Shown here one piece after another: positions 21,614 to 30,624 of a stretch of 64,000 nucleotides of DNA (its first letter is position 1; each line of letters opens with the position of its first letter). Source of the DNA: Thermopetrobacter sp. TC1. GTDB taxonomy: Bacteria; Pseudomonadota; Alphaproteobacteria; Rhizobiales; Aestuariivirgaceae. The notes below the pieces were generated by a model. That model did no database searches. It was not told the DNA's origin and was given only the letters and a program-made list of their open reading frames with translations. The DNA is taken from assembly GCF_000746275.1 (NCBI RefSeq), contig NZ_KN050829.1, positions 1 through 64,000 on the forward strand. The letters are read 5' to 3'. A program made the position numbers and the translations under genes.

Positions 21614-22132
21614 ATGCAGAATACGGGCGGGGCGGATCTGGATGAGCGCTATCGCAAGGGCTTTCCGGTGTCCTGGGAACAGTTTCACCGGGATTCGCGG
21701 GCGCTGGCCTGGCGGCTGGCCGAGAAGGGGCCTTTTAAGGCGGTGGTGGCGATCACGCGCGGCGGCCTGGTGCCGGCGGCGATCGTGGCGCGGGAGCTGG
21801 AAATCCGCGTGATCGAGACCGTCTGCATCGCGTCCTATGACTATGGCCGGCAGGGGGAGCTGAAGGTGCTCAAGCCCGTGGGCGAAACCTTTGCCGAGAA
21901 TGGCGGCGAAGGTGTGCTTGTGGTGGATGATCTTGTCGATACCGGACGCACGGCCAGGGTGGTGCGCGAGATGCTGCCCAGGGCGCATCTGGCCACGGTC
22001 TATGCCAAGCCTGCCGGCGTGCCGCTTGTTGATACCTTTGTCACCGAGGTTTCGCAGGATACCTGGATCTACCTGCCCTGGGACATGGCCCTGCAGTTCG
22101 TGCCGCCCTTCATTCAGCAGGGCCAGCCCTGA
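21614..22132 (+). CDS. gpt: Xanthine/guanine phosphoribosyltransferase
   Basis: 172 residues from ATG 21614, preceded by GGGAGAAAGAG. It transfers phosphoribose from PRPP to xanthine or guanine in purine salvage. The PRPP-binding loop is [17 protein letters not shown] (about residues 98-114), and the N-terminal part has [20 protein letters not shown]. The C-terminal WIYLPWDM matches bacterial Gpt. Upstream ATGs in the same frame lie in repeat DNA and are rejected. Confidence 0.93.
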   Translation: MQNTGGADLDERYRKGFPVSWEQFHRDSRALAWRLAEKGPFKAVVAITRGGLVPAAIVARELEIRVIETVCIASYDYGRQGELKVLKPVGETFAENGGEGVLVVDDLVDTGRTARVVREMLPRAHLATVYAKPAGVPLVDTFVTEVSQDTWIYLPWDMALQFVPPFIQQGQP

Positions 22133-22241
22133 ACGCGCCCTTTTGCCGATTCATCCTGTCAGTCATGCGGCGCAGGCGGATTGTGCGCGCGCATCCTTCT
22201 TCCCATATCCTTTCTAAAGGACAGGATGCGCAAGGGAGAAG

Positions 22242-22664
22242 ATGACAATGCTGCGCTGCTATCTGCATGATGCCGAGGACGTGATCGAGCTGCATCTCGA
22301 TGGCGCGGTCAGCCGCGAGGAATACGAAAAGGTCCGGGAGAAGACGGAGGCCTTCATCGACAAGCGCGGGCGGGCGCGTCTTCTGGAAGTGTTCTATGAC
22401 TTCGGCCCGGTGGATCCTGCCGTCATCTGGGAGGACATGGCCTTTGCCATCCGGCACTGGCAGGATTTCTCGCGCATCGCCGTGGTGGCCGAGCGGCGCT
22501 GGCTGGCGGTGCTGCTGGCAGAGCTGCAGAAGCTGTTCACTGGCGAGGTGAAGGGCTTTACCTTTAACGAATGCAAGGAGGCCTGGGCCTGGCTGACCGA
22601 ACATGCCCTCAGACACGAAAACACGCCGGCCTGTATGGAACACAAACCGCAGAAAGGCGCTTAA
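22242..22664 (+). CDS. SpoIIAA-like (STAS/CRAL-TRIO fold) protein
   Basis: 140 residues, no signal peptide or membrane segment. The pattern IELHLDGAVSREEYEKVREKTEAFIDKRGRARLL followed by F(Y)DFGPVDPAVIWEDMAFAIRHWQDFSRIAVV is that of the SpoIIAA-like family. Members are small soluble proteins, some implicated in lipid or regulator binding; the function is unknown here. A purine-rich site (AAGGGAGAAG) precedes the ATG. It lies 109 bases after gpt. Confidence 0.75.
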   Translation: MTMLRCYLHDAEDVIELHLDGAVSREEYEKVREKTEAFIDKRGRARLLEVFYDFGPVDPAVIWEDMAFAIRHWQDFSRIAVVAERRWLAVLLAELQKLFTGEVKGFTFNECKEAWAWLTEHALRHENTPACMEHKPQKGA

Positions 22665-22850
22665 ATAAGGATCAGGCCTGATTGTACGGCTGTTCAGTTT
22701 TTGAGTGGATAAGCTCCCTTTGCCAGAAGAGTTTTTCGACATCGAAGGAACAGTTCGGCTGGGTTTTAAACTCTACCCCCTAACCGCGTCACAGCCGGGC
22801 CCCGTCCCGGCTGTCCGGGGGCGGCAGGCAGGAAGAGCGCATGGTCCTCA

Positions 22851-22972
22851 CCTCCCCCTGATAGGGGGAGGTCGGCGTGAAGCGCCGGGTGGGGGTCGGG
22901 CCGCAAGCGCTGCGTTCAGATACCCGCTCCCCACCCGTCCCTCCTCCCTACCAGGGTAAGGGAAATACAGCA
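22851..22972. repeat. Symmetric CTCCCCCTG repeat, copy R1 (degenerate)
   Basis: Begins with hairpin CCTCCCCCTGATAGGGGGAG and GGTCGGCGTGAAGCGCCGG, then GGGGGTCGGGC, and ends with a decayed CTCCCTACCAGGGTAAGG. The rest of 22665-23005 has no gene; a short frame at 22705-22959 runs through this repeat and is not considered coding. The flank CGGCAGGCAGGAAGAGCGC resembles that of copies R2 and R3. Confidence 0.7.
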
Positions 22973-23005
22973 GTGTTCCATGCATGAACAGAAGGGCAAG
23001 GCCCT

Positions 23006-23923
23006 TCAGCTCTTGCGCGATGTGGGCACCTCGCCGGATTTCACGCGTTTGGCGAACTCGGTCTCGCCGCCTTCGGCCAGAACCTTGGCCTGTTCCACCC
23101 AGCGCTCCCTTTGAATACGGCCCTTGAACTTCAGTCTGGCATCGACCTCGGCAATCTCCTTTTCCGTCCATGAGGCGATCTGACGGAAATGATAGATGCC
23201 GAGATCGTGCAGGATCTTCTCGATCTTCTTGCCGATGCCGCTGATCTCGGTGAGATTGTCGGGCTTGCCGCCAATGGGCGCAGACAGGCCAAAGGGAGGC
23301 AGCGCTTCGCCCGCGCCCTTTTCGGCTTCGCCTCCGGCAGTGGCCTCTTCCTTCTCGCTCTCTTCTTTTGCCGCGGCTTCGGCAGCGGTATCTTTCTCAG
23401 CATCGGGAGAGGTTGTCTCCTGCTTCTCAGCCTCTTCCTTCTTTGCTTTGTCTTTTTCCTCCGCCTTTTCTGCGGCCTTTTCGGCTTCGGCGGCAGCCTT
23501 GTCCTCTTCGGGTTGTCTTTCTGATGCAGCGCCCGCCATCAATGGCATGGCTTCAGCCGCCTGCTCCCCGTCTTTCGCGCCGGATTCGGCGGCTTCGGCC
23601 TCGGGTTCGGGGGGTGTCACCGGTTCGGACGCGGCAGAGGCAGAAGCCGCAGAAGCCGCACCTTCTTCCGAAGTCGCCGTGGCCGTGGCCGTGCCCGTGG
23701 CACCGGCGCCGGCGCCCGCAACCGCAGCTGCGGCGCCTTTCGCTTCCTCGTGCGTCACACCGTGACGTTCCGCCGTTGGCGGGGCTTCGGCCTGCTGCGG
23801 CGGCACGGCCTGCTGTGTGGCGCTTGCCGGTGCGAACAGGCGGCGCAGCAGACAGCCGATGATGGCGCCGATCAGAAAGGCCAGCAGCAGCCACAGGATG
23901 AATTCGATGACATAGTGGATCAT
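23006..23923 (-). CDS. Membrane-anchored protein with acidic linker and C-terminal helix-hairpin-helix domain
   Basis: 305 residues. A single N-terminal membrane helix (ILWLLLAFLIGAIIGCLL) is followed by about 190 residues of low-complexity Ala/Glu/Lys/Pro sequence. The C-terminal domain (about 224-300) reads NLTEISGIGKKIEKILHDLG, then IYHFRQIASWTEKEIAEVD, a helix-hairpin-helix fold like that attached to some NADH dehydrogenase subunits and called Flap endonuclease-like in databases. Catalytic activity is not supported by visible residues. It is the third gene of a minus-strand set with 24036-24164 and 24267-26507. Confidence 0.75.
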   Translation of the reverse strand: MIHYVIEFILWLLLAFLIGAIIGCLLRRLFAPASATQQAVPPQQAEAPPTAERHGVTHEEAKGAAAAVAGAGAGATGTATATATSEEGAASAASASAASEPVTPPEPEAEAAESGAKDGEQAAEAMPLMAGAASERQPEEDKAAAEAEKAAEKAEEKDKAKKEEAEKQETTSPDAEKDTAAEAAAKEESEKEEATAGGEAEKGAGEALPPFGLSAPIGGKPDNLTEISGIGKKIEKILHDLGIYHFRQIASWTEKEIAEVDARLKFKGRIQRERWVEQAKVLAEGGETEFAKRVKSGEVPTSRKS

Positions 23924-24035
23924 GGCTCGATCCTCCCCCGTTCATGCCCCCTTTCAGCTTCGTCAGGGCGCAAAGTCGGCGCGCCGAATGGCCTTCCGGG
24001 CTGTCATGTCCGCGCGCTCCGGCGGCGCCGGCTGG

Positions 24036-24164
24036 TCATTTCTCAGCCGTCTCGCCCTGACAATACATCCAGCCGATTATGAGCCCGAGCAGGGCAGCAA
24101 GCAGCAGCCAGGGCCAGTGCGTTGCAGCGACATAGGTGAAGTCCTTGAAATTCCAGAAATCCAT
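24036..24164 (-). CDS. Small membrane protein, 42 residues
   Basis: Too short for most gene callers. It starts MDFWNFKDFTYVAATHWPW, then a membrane helix LLLAALLGLIIGWMYC, and ends QGETAEK. A strong Shine-Dalgarno GGGGAGAGGAG lies 4 bases before the ATG. The helix pattern W-x-LLLA-x-L-x-G-x-IIG is shared with the first 30 residues of the next gene (23006-23923), so the two anchors are probably related. It lies between that gene and the OmpA-like gene, same strand. Function unknown. Confidence 0.7.
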   Translation of the reverse strand: MDFWNFKDFTYVAATHWPWLLLAALLGLIIGWMYCQGETAEK

Positions 24165-24266
24165 GGCTCCTCTCCCCCTGTCATGCTCTCATGACGGCCT
24201 GCCAATCTTCATGCCGGTCATGCATCTCATCACGCGCGCACACCTGGCGGCGGATGCGGCAGGGCA

Positions 24267-26507
24267 TCATGGCCGCGGACGCACATAGAACTCGATACGG
24301 CGGTTGCGGGCCCGGCCCTCTTCCGTGGCATTATCGGCCACGGGGCGGCTTTCGCCAAAGCCGATAACGCTCAAGCGATCCGCCGAGACGCCCTGCGCCA
24401 TCAGGGCCTTGGCCACGGCCGCCGCGCGCCGTTCGCTCAAGGCCTGATTGTAGGTGGCCGAGCCTTGCGCATCGGTATGGCCGGCGATGACCACCTCCGT
24501 CTTGGGACAGGCATTGAGCGCCTTGGCCACACGGGCGATGAGCGCCAGGCTTTCCGGCTTCAGCTTGTCGCTGTCGCTCTCGAAATGGATCTTCGCTTCC
24601 TGCAACAGGGCGTCCACCTGTTTCTGACAGGCCAGGTTCGCCTTCTTCGCCTCCGTGGCGGTCTTCTCCGCCTCCTGTTGTTTCACCACCTTGGGCGGCG
24701 CCTTGATGCGCAGCTCGTTGCGGGTCTGATCCTGCGCGGCATTGCCCAGGGCATCGGTGGCAATGACCACGATATCATAGGTGCCGGGCGGCAATGGCTC
24801 GGGCAAAGCGAGAGTCCAGTGGCCCTTGCCGTCGCTGGAAAGCGGGCTGCCCGGCGCGCCGAGGACAAACGCCTTGCCGGCGATGCGCACCTCAAGTTTC
24901 GTGGCGTCCCCTTCCGGCCAGGTGCCGGTGATCACCGGCTTGCGCTCCAGCGTGGCCTGCGGGCGCACCTGCGGGGCCGGCGGGGATGTGCCGTCAATGA
25001 GGATTTCATCCCGGCTTTCATCATGGGCCACGTTGCCGGCGGCATCCTTCACCGTGACCATCACGTCATAACGCCCGTCCTTCAAGGGCGCGGAAGGTTT
25101 CAGGCGCCAGACATCGCCCCGGGTTTCAAGCTCGGGATCGATGCCGGCGCGATAGGTCTTCCCTGCGAGGGTGACCTCCAGCGAGACAGCGTCATCGGCC
25201 GGCCAGGTGCCGGTAATCTCAGGCATGCGGCTGCGGCTTTCGAGCGGCTTGACCGTGGGCGATGCAGGCGGCGTGACATCCCTGGGCGGTGTTGCTTCCT
25301 GCGGCTGCTGTGCGGGCGCGGCGGGCTCGGGGCTGGGTTCAGGTTTGGGCGCGGGCTTGGGAACAGTCACCACCTGCGAAAACGCCTTTTCCGCCACATT
25401 GCCGGCGGCATCGCGCGCGATGAGGACGAGATCATATGTGCCCGGCGGCAGCGGTTTCTCCGGCGTGAGGCGATAATGCCCGTCCGGCAGGAGGACGAAT
25501 TCGCCGCCGTTCTCCTTCGCCGCAAATTCCCGGCCGTCAAGGCGGGCGCGCACAGATGCGGCATCCCCGGCCGGCCAGCGCCCCTCGATGCGCACATGCC
25601 CTTCCTCATCGGCCTCGGCGCGATCGACGGTGAGGGCGTTGGCATCCGGCGGCGTGGTATCAACAATCACGGCGCCCTTGGCCGTGACACTGCGGGTGTT
25701 GCCCAGGGCATCGGCAACAGTAATGGTCACATCATGCTGCCCGTCCCCGGGAAGCTTATCAATGGTCAGGCGCCAGCGGCCATCCTCCACGGTCAGTTCC
25801 GGATCCTTGCCGAGAACATACTGCCTGCCGGCAACGGCCACGATGAGCGCGCGCGCATCGGCCGCCGGCCATGCGCCGGTCAGGGTCAGCCCCGCCTTGC
25901 CCACCTTCACCGTCTTCAGCGACGGTGCTGCGGGGGGCGTGGTGTCGATGACCAGCTCGTCCCGGGTGGCGTCTTTCGCCGTGACCGCACCATCCACCAC
26001 GATGACCACGACATCGTGCACCCCTTCCGGCGGCAATTCCTTCAAGAGCAAGGTCCAATGGCCCTTGCCGTCGCTGCTCAGCTCAGTATCGCGCCCCAGC
26101 ACATAGGAGCGCCCGGCGATGGACACCTGCAGGCGCACGCCGTCCATCTCCGGCCAGGTGCCCGTGATGCGCACAGGTGCGGCATTGCGGGCCACGGGGC
26201 GCACCGTGGGATCGGCGAGACGCACCGATACCTCACCGGCCTGCACCCGGCGCACACCCTTCACCTTCAGGGCGAGTTCCAGCGCGCGCTTCACCGCGGC
26301 CTGTGACGGCGCGGTGCCGGAAAGCGTCACATCACGCCCGTCTACCCTGACCGTCGCCCAGGCAATACCCTGCTGGCGCAAGCTCTCCTGCACGGTCTCG
26401 CGCAAGGCATCGCTCATGCGCTGGCCGGACACGATGACCCCGCCGACGGTGATGAGCGCCAGTGGCACGATCCCGACGAGAATGCCCTTGAACAACCCCC
26501 TCTTCAT
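24267..26507 (-). CDS. BON/Ig-like-repeat/OmpA-family envelope protein
   Basis: 746 residues. N-terminal membrane anchor (ILVGIVPLALITVGGVIV, about 9-26), BON-like domain (about 32-97), then five Ig-like repeats at about 112-190, 206-285, 304-383, 428-505 and 524-600, each beginning with an (I/L)xGxWP motif such as ITGTWPE and four of the five ending DA.GN. A Pro-rich linker (383-425) separates repeats three and four. The C-terminal OmpA domain (632-743) has peptidoglycan-binding residues in GHTDAQGSATYNQALSERRA and the final RARNRRIEF. It probably bridges the inner membrane and the cell wall. It is the first gene of a three-gene minus-strand set. Confidence 0.85.
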   Translation of the reverse strand: MKRGLFKGILVGIVPLALITVGGVIVSGQRMSDALRETVQESLRQQGIAWATVRVDGRDVTLSGTAPSQAAVKRALELALKVKGVRRVQAGEVSVRLADPTVRPVARNAAPVRITGTWPEMDGVRLQVSIAGRSYVLGRDTELSSDGKGHWTLLLKELPPEGVHDVVVIVVDGAVTAKDATRDELVIDTTPPAAPSLKTVKVGKAGLTLTGAWPAADARALIVAVAGRQYVLGKDPELTVEDGRWRLTIDKLPGDGQHDVTITVADALGNTRSVTAKGAVIVDTTPPDANALTVDRAEADEEGHVRIEGRWPAGDAASVRARLDGREFAAKENGGEFVLLPDGHYRLTPEKPLPPGTYDLVLIARDAAGNVAEKAFSQVVTVPKPAPKPEPSPEPAAPAQQPQEATPPRDVTPPASPTVKPLESRSRMPEITGTWPADDAVSLEVTLAGKTYRAGIDPELETRGDVWRLKPSAPLKDGRYDVMVTVKDAAGNVAHDESRDEILIDGTSPPAPQVRPQATLERKPVITGTWPEGDATKLEVRIAGKAFVLGAPGSPLSSDGKGHWTLALPEPLPPGTYDIVVIATDALGNAAQDQTRNELRIKAPPKVVKQQEAEKTATEAKKANLACQKQVDALLQEAKIHFESDSDKLKPESLALIARVAKALNACPKTEVVIAGHTDAQGSATYNQALSERRAAAVAKALMAQGVSADRLSVIGFGESRPVADNATEEGRARNRRIEFYVRPRP

Positions 26508-26989
26508 CGATTTCTCCCCCGTCCTTGCACATCACTGCGGCCTGGCTCCCTCGATCTGTCGATGCCCTCGCTGGTCCTGCCCTTGCACATGCCTGAATTC
26601 CTGCATTCTTTGCGTTCAGGAACACGCGCCCAGTGGCATCGTTTGCGCTCCATGGCGCAATTTTTTGCATCCAGGCCCTTCGCAATGATGAACAAGACGT
26701 TAACGCAAGTGTGCGCAAAAATCACGCGTAACACGGCATTTTCCTGCAACTTGCCGAATTTGTTGCAAAAGCGCCACAGGGCGGGGAAAAGCACCCTGAG
26801 CAGCCTGCAGAACGGTTGACCCTCACGGGGTTTGACCAGATAAATGCAGACGTGGCGATTCAAGCAGATCGCTGCGTTTTCCGAGCCTCCGTCACCTGAC
26901 GGCTTTTGAGGGAGTGGGGGCATAAGCGGAACAGCGAAGGGGTTCCTTCGTCAATCAAGGCTTCGCAAGAAGACTGTGGGAGAACAACA
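26508..26989. other. Divergent intergenic region, OmpA-like gene and porin
   Basis: 482 bases without a gene. It contains the proposed porin promoter (26816-26844) and a relatively AT-rich centre (about 26650-26790). No repeat family members are seen here. Confidence 0.5.
26816..26844 (+). promoter_or_regulatory. Probable sigma-70-type promoter of the porin gene
   Basis: TTGACC (26816-26821), 17-base spacer, GATAAA (26839-26844). This gives a leader of about 140 bases before the porin ATG at 26990. Matches are 5/6 at -35 and moderate at -10. Confidence 0.45.
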
Positions 26990-28261
26990 ATGATCAAGTC
27001 CAAGTGGATCCGTCGTGCTCTGCTGGGCGGTGTCGCCATGACGGTCATGGCTGCCGGCGCCCAGGCTGACGACCTTTCCGCGCTGAAGGCTCAGATCGAG
27101 CAGCTGCAGGCGCGCATCAACAAGATCGAGGCCCGTGGTGCCGCTCTTCCGGAGGGTGTGTCCCTGATCACCTTCCAGCGCGGGCATCAGACGATTGCCA
27201 TGGTGAACGAGGCTGACAAGGCCATTGATCAGGCCTCCGATTCCCGTGGCATGACCATCGCCATCACCCCGACCGCCGATCTGCCGGCGCCGGCTACGGA
27301 GATCACCATCTCCGGCTATGTCCGTAACCTGACCGGTTACACCCGCACCAACGCGGCTGGCCCGGGTGGCATCAGCAGCGACTTCTGGGATGCCGCGCGC
27401 GGTCAGATCGACATCCGCTCCAAGACCGACACCGCGGTGGGGCAGATTCGTACGCACATCCAGCTGCGTGGTGACTTTGCCACCACTGACGATCATGATC
27501 ATGACACCACCACCAACATGCGCATCGCCGTCGGTGAGTGGGACTTCATGCCGGGTTGGACGATCAAGGCCGGTCATGCCGGTCAGATCTATGCCCTGAC
27601 CAACGTCTCCTTCGCCGGTGTGACCACACCCTATGGTATCGACTCCAGCCGTCACTCGCAGCTGGGTATTCACTACAGCGGCGGCCCCATCTCCTTCGGC
27701 TTCGGCATCGAGGATCCGTCCTATGCCGCTGGTGGTTCCACCTCCGCGCCTGACTTCGGTGCCTACATGGCTTACTCCGCCGATAACATCGGCCTGCGTG
27801 TGACGGGTGCCGTGGGTGCGGTTGAGGAAGGCACCGCCAATGATGGCAACGACATGGGCTGGCTGGTTGGTGTCGGCGCTAACTTCAGCGCGGGCATCTT
27901 CGGCTTCAACGCCGGCTTTGCCTATGCCAAGGGCATGATCGGCGACGTGGTCAACGTCAACACCGTGTACCGCAACAACGGTGCTGGCACGCTGCACAAG
28001 GCTTTCGGCGTGCAGGGCAACATGACCCTGGCCATGACCGAGAGCGCCACCTTCTACGTGGGCGCTGGTTACTACAACTACACCACCACGCTCGCTGCGG
28101 GTCAGCTTGACCATGGCTTCCGCGTGACCGGTGGTCTGGCCTGGCGTCCGGTGGACGCGCTGCAGGTGGCCGTGGAAGGCTCCTATGCTGCCGACAAGGC
28201 CACGGGTGGCGGCACCTCCCGCACCATGATTGGCGCTCTCGGCTTCTGGTTCTTCTTCTGA
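26990..28261 (+). CDS. Alphaproteobacterial-type outer-membrane porin
   Basis: 423 residues from ATG 26990 (MIKSKWIRRALLGGVAMTVMAAG), with a signal peptide cleaved after AQA (about residue 24). The mature protein begins with a coiled coil (LSALKAQIEQLQARINKIEA), then ISGYVRNLTGYTRTN and a series of amphipathic strands with glycine and aromatic residues, ending in GALGFWFFF, the C-terminal aromatic signal for the BAM machinery. It forms a trimeric diffusion pore by family. Codon choice (GGT, CGT in place of the GC-rich forms seen nearby) suggests high expression. Confidence 0.85.
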   Translation: MIKSKWIRRALLGGVAMTVMAAGAQADDLSALKAQIEQLQARINKIEARGAALPEGVSLITFQRGHQTIAMVNEADKAIDQASDSRGMTIAITPTADLPAPATEITISGYVRNLTGYTRTNAAGPGGISSDFWDAARGQIDIRSKTDTAVGQIRTHIQLRGDFATTDDHDHDTTTNMRIAVGEWDFMPGWTIKAGHAGQIYALTNVSFAGVTTPYGIDSSRHSQLGIHYSGGPISFGFGIEDPSYAAGGSTSAPDFGAYMAYSADNIGLRVTGAVGAVEEGTANDGNDMGWLVGVGANFSAGIFGFNAGFAYAKGMIGDVVNVNTVYRNNGAGTLHKAFGVQGNMTLAMTESATFYVGAGYYNYTTTLAAGQLDHGFRVTGGLAWRPVDALQVAVEGSYAADKATGGGTSRTMIGALGFWFFF

Positions 28262-28282
28262 GAACCACGCCAGAGACAGTCA

Positions 28283-28337
28283 TTCAGGTTCGCCTGAAGG
28301 AAACCGGGTCGGGTCTTTCCGGCCCGGTTTTCCTTTT
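28283..28337 (+). terminator. Tandem hairpins and terminator after the porin
   Basis: First TTCAGG-TTCG-CCTGAA (28283-28298), a hairpin with a stable UUCG loop. Then AAACCGGG (28301-28308) pairs with CCCGGTTT (28323-28330), followed by T-rich TCCTTTT. The first hairpin may stabilise the mRNA 3' end; the second is the likely terminator. Confidence 0.75.
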
Positions 28338-28526
28338 GGGCTGGCCCTTTTTTCAGGGGGGCTGATGCTCATCAAAATCTTGCGCGCCCTTTTCTTCCCG
28401 ACACACAGATTTTTCGCGACGGAAAGAGGGTCTGCGTTGCGTTAAAGGACACAGGGAGGTCTGTTTGACCGAATCGCGAACAGGCACCAGTGTGGATAAC
28501 CCGGTGTCTCATAAAGGGAGGAACGC

Positions 28527-29225
28527 ATGACGCTCCGGATTCAGAACAGTCTTCTCATCGGCCTGCTGCTGGCCGCGGGTGGTGTGGCGGCCATGGCGGG
28601 TGGGGCCGGTCTTGTTGCGGATCCCACGCATTCTTCTGGCAAGGACGGCTGTGAGCCGGCGCGGTGGAGCGGGGCGTTTTCTTCTTCCGCCGCAGAGACC
28701 AGCAAAGAGGCTTCACCTGCTCAAAACGCGGGAGAACGCACCGCTTCCGGCCAGATGGCCCAGGGCATGATGATGGGGCCCGGGCACGGCCGGGGCATGG
28801 GCATGATGGAACGCCGCCGCGGCATGAGCCGGGATGGCATGAGCCGGATGGGCCGCGGCAATCCCGTGCGGCACCGCTATGTGATGATGAACGGCCTGCC
28901 CGCTCCTTATGCCCAAATGACCAATCCCCTGAAAGCGGATGCCCAGACGCTGGCCAAGGGCAAGGCCCTGTTTCTGGACAATTGCGCCTCCTGCCATGGT
29001 GAAACGGCGCGGGGCGATGGCGAGGCGGGCAAGGAGCTCAATCCGCGGCCGGCCGATCTTGCGTTCATCATCGACAAGCCCATCGCCAGCGACGGCTTTC
29101 TGATGTGGAGCATCTCGGAAGGCGGCGAGGCGCTCAAGACGGACATGCCCGCCTTCAAGGAGGTCCTCTCCGAAACGGAGCGCTGGCAGATCATCACCTG
29201 GCTGCGCCACGGCCTGAAACGCTAA
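28527..29225 (+). CDS. Secreted c-type cytochrome with Met/Gly/Arg-rich linker
   Basis: 232 residues. An N-terminal hydrophobic segment (LLIGLLLAAGGVAAMAGGAGLV) acts as signal or anchor. Residues 77-121 hold 12 Met among Gly, Arg and His (for example MMMGPGHGRGMGMM). The C-terminal domain has one haem site CASCH (153-157) and a probable axial Met in KTDMPAFKE, a monohaem cytochrome c of the CccA/CytC555 type. A Met-rich stretch can bind Cu(I), but that is inference. GGGAGG precedes the ATG. It is monocistronic as far as the window shows. Confidence 0.85.
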   Translation: MTLRIQNSLLIGLLLAAGGVAAMAGGAGLVADPTHSSGKDGCEPARWSGAFSSSAAETSKEASPAQNAGERTASGQMAQGMMMGPGHGRGMGMMERRRGMSRDGMSRMGRGNPVRHRYVMMNGLPAPYAQMTNPLKADAQTLAKGKALFLDNCASCHGETARGDGEAGKELNPRPADLAFIIDKPIASDGFLMWSISEGGEALKTDMPAFKEVLSETERWQIITWLRHGLKR

Positions 29226-29718
29226 AAGCGCAGCGCGCCCGCGCGCACTGCAGCTTAAAGAAATACGGAAAATGAAGCGCTGCCGTCAAAGCGGCCTAAA
29301 AAGACTTTCCATACGTCGGGAGTTTGTTTCTTAACTCATTGATAAACCACAAGAAAACGTCATCGCCGGACCTTGCCTGTCCCGGACTTGAACCGGGATC
29401 CCGGCAATCCAGGGTCAGGGATGAGGCGGTTTTGGATGGCGATGGTGCTCGCCAGCAGGCTTGATCTGAGCCGTATACTCTTTGAAGAGAGGTCCCTTTT
29501 AAGGGCAGAGCCCTGAAGAACCGTTCCTGCCTGCCATCATTGAATGCGTAAATCGCCCCTGGACAGCCGGGACGGCGCCCGGCTGTCCAGGGGCGTTTGA
29601 AGCATGCGGTGATGACAGTCAGGAACGGCCCTTTCAGGCTCTGTTTCACCGCCGAAACGGGATGATATCCCGCTTCGGCGGTGAAGCACTATTCATGCGT
29701 GAGCGAGCGGTCCGACCG
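29226..29718. repeat. Composite intergenic repeat (copy B) and a nested palindrome
   Basis: No gene. From about 29285 to 29620 it matches composite copies A and C: AAAAAGACTTTCCATACGT, CTCATTGATAAA, CCGGGATCCCGGCAATCCAGG, ATGGTGCTCGCCAGCAGGC, CTTGATCTGAGCCGTA, CCCTGAAGAAC. A hairpin GCCCCTGGACAGCCGGG..CCCGGCTGTCCAGGGGC lies within (about 29557-29596). At 29645-29685 is a nested palindrome: outer TTCACCGCCGAA/TTCGGCGGTGAA, inner CGGGAT-GAT-ATCCCG. Confidence 0.75.
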
Positions 29719-30402
29719 TCAGACGGTGATGGTCTCGCCCGGCTGCATGACGCGGACCTTATCGGCCGCCTCGCCCATTTCCCTGATGAAGGAATCCGGC
29801 GTCTGCTCGATGATGGGGAAGCTGCCCCAGTGCATGGGGATGATGATGTCGAAATCGAAGAACTTGCGACAGGCCACAGCCGCGGTGTGCGGGCCCATGG
29901 TGAAGCGATCGCCTATGGGAATGAGGCCGACGCGCGGGGTGTAGAGCTCCTCGATCAGACGCATGTCGGAGAACAGGCCGGTGTCGCCGGCATGATAGAG
30001 GCTGCGTTCGCCCGAGGCATGCGGGATGATGACGACACCATTGGCCGGGCCCAGGTCATAGCCGTCCATGGAGGAGGAATGCTGGGCCGGGGTCATGACC
30101 ACATCGAAGCCCTTAAGAGAGATGCGGCCGCCGGTGTTCATGGGTTCGGCCTTTTCCAGCCCCAGTTTCATGCAGATTTCGAAGCTGGACACGAGAACGG
30201 CGCCGGTGCTGCGGCAGATTTCCTCGGCATCGCCCAGGTGATCGGCATGACCATGGGTGACGATGACGTGGGTTGCGCCTTCGGCCGCCTCCTCAACGGT
30301 GCCGTTCCAGGAGGGATTGTCCTTCAGATAGGGATCGATGAGAATGCGCGCGCCATTCAGATCGATGCGAAAGGCGGAGTGTCCGAACCAGGTGAGTTTC
30401 AT
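29719..30402 (-). CDS. UPF0173 family metal-dependent hydrolase (metallo-beta-lactamase fold)
   Basis: 227 residues from the ATG at 30402 (MKLTWFGHSAFRID), the standard UPF0173 start. The metal-binding HGHADHLGD motif is at about residues 50-58, and further ligands lie in AQHSSS, HAGDTG and PMHWG, so the active site looks complete. Cytoplasmic; natural substrate unknown. A frame continuing upstream of the ATG is not conserved and is ignored. Confidence 0.92.
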   Translation of the reverse strand: MKLTWFGHSAFRIDLNGARILIDPYLKDNPSWNGTVEEAAEGATHVIVTHGHADHLGDAEEICRSTGAVLVSSFEICMKLGLEKAEPMNTGGRISLKGFDVVMTPAQHSSSMDGYDLGPANGVVIIPHASGERSLYHAGDTGLFSDMRLIEELYTPRVGLIPIGDRFTMGPHTAAVACRKFFDFDIIIPMHWGSFPIIEQTPDSFIREMGEAADKVRVMQPGETITV

Positions 30403-30624
30403 CGGTCTTCTCCCTTTTTCCGGGCGGAGCGTGTGGCCGCCCCTTTCTCCTGAACATCCCTTCCTGCCGCGTTGCTTGCGCCGGCGTTGACTTCCTGCGC
30501 GATTCCGGGGCATGTCTGCGGCCTGCGGCAGGAGCATGCACACCTTGCGTTCCCCTTTCTGCAATATCGGAACGCTTGCTTGCGACCACAACCAGTGAAG
30601 CCACCTTTTAAAGAGGCCAAACCT

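Noticed and set aside
22705-22959. Possible 84-residue gene
   Set aside because: It runs through repeat R1 and has repeat-derived Pro/Arg/Gly composition and no matching family.
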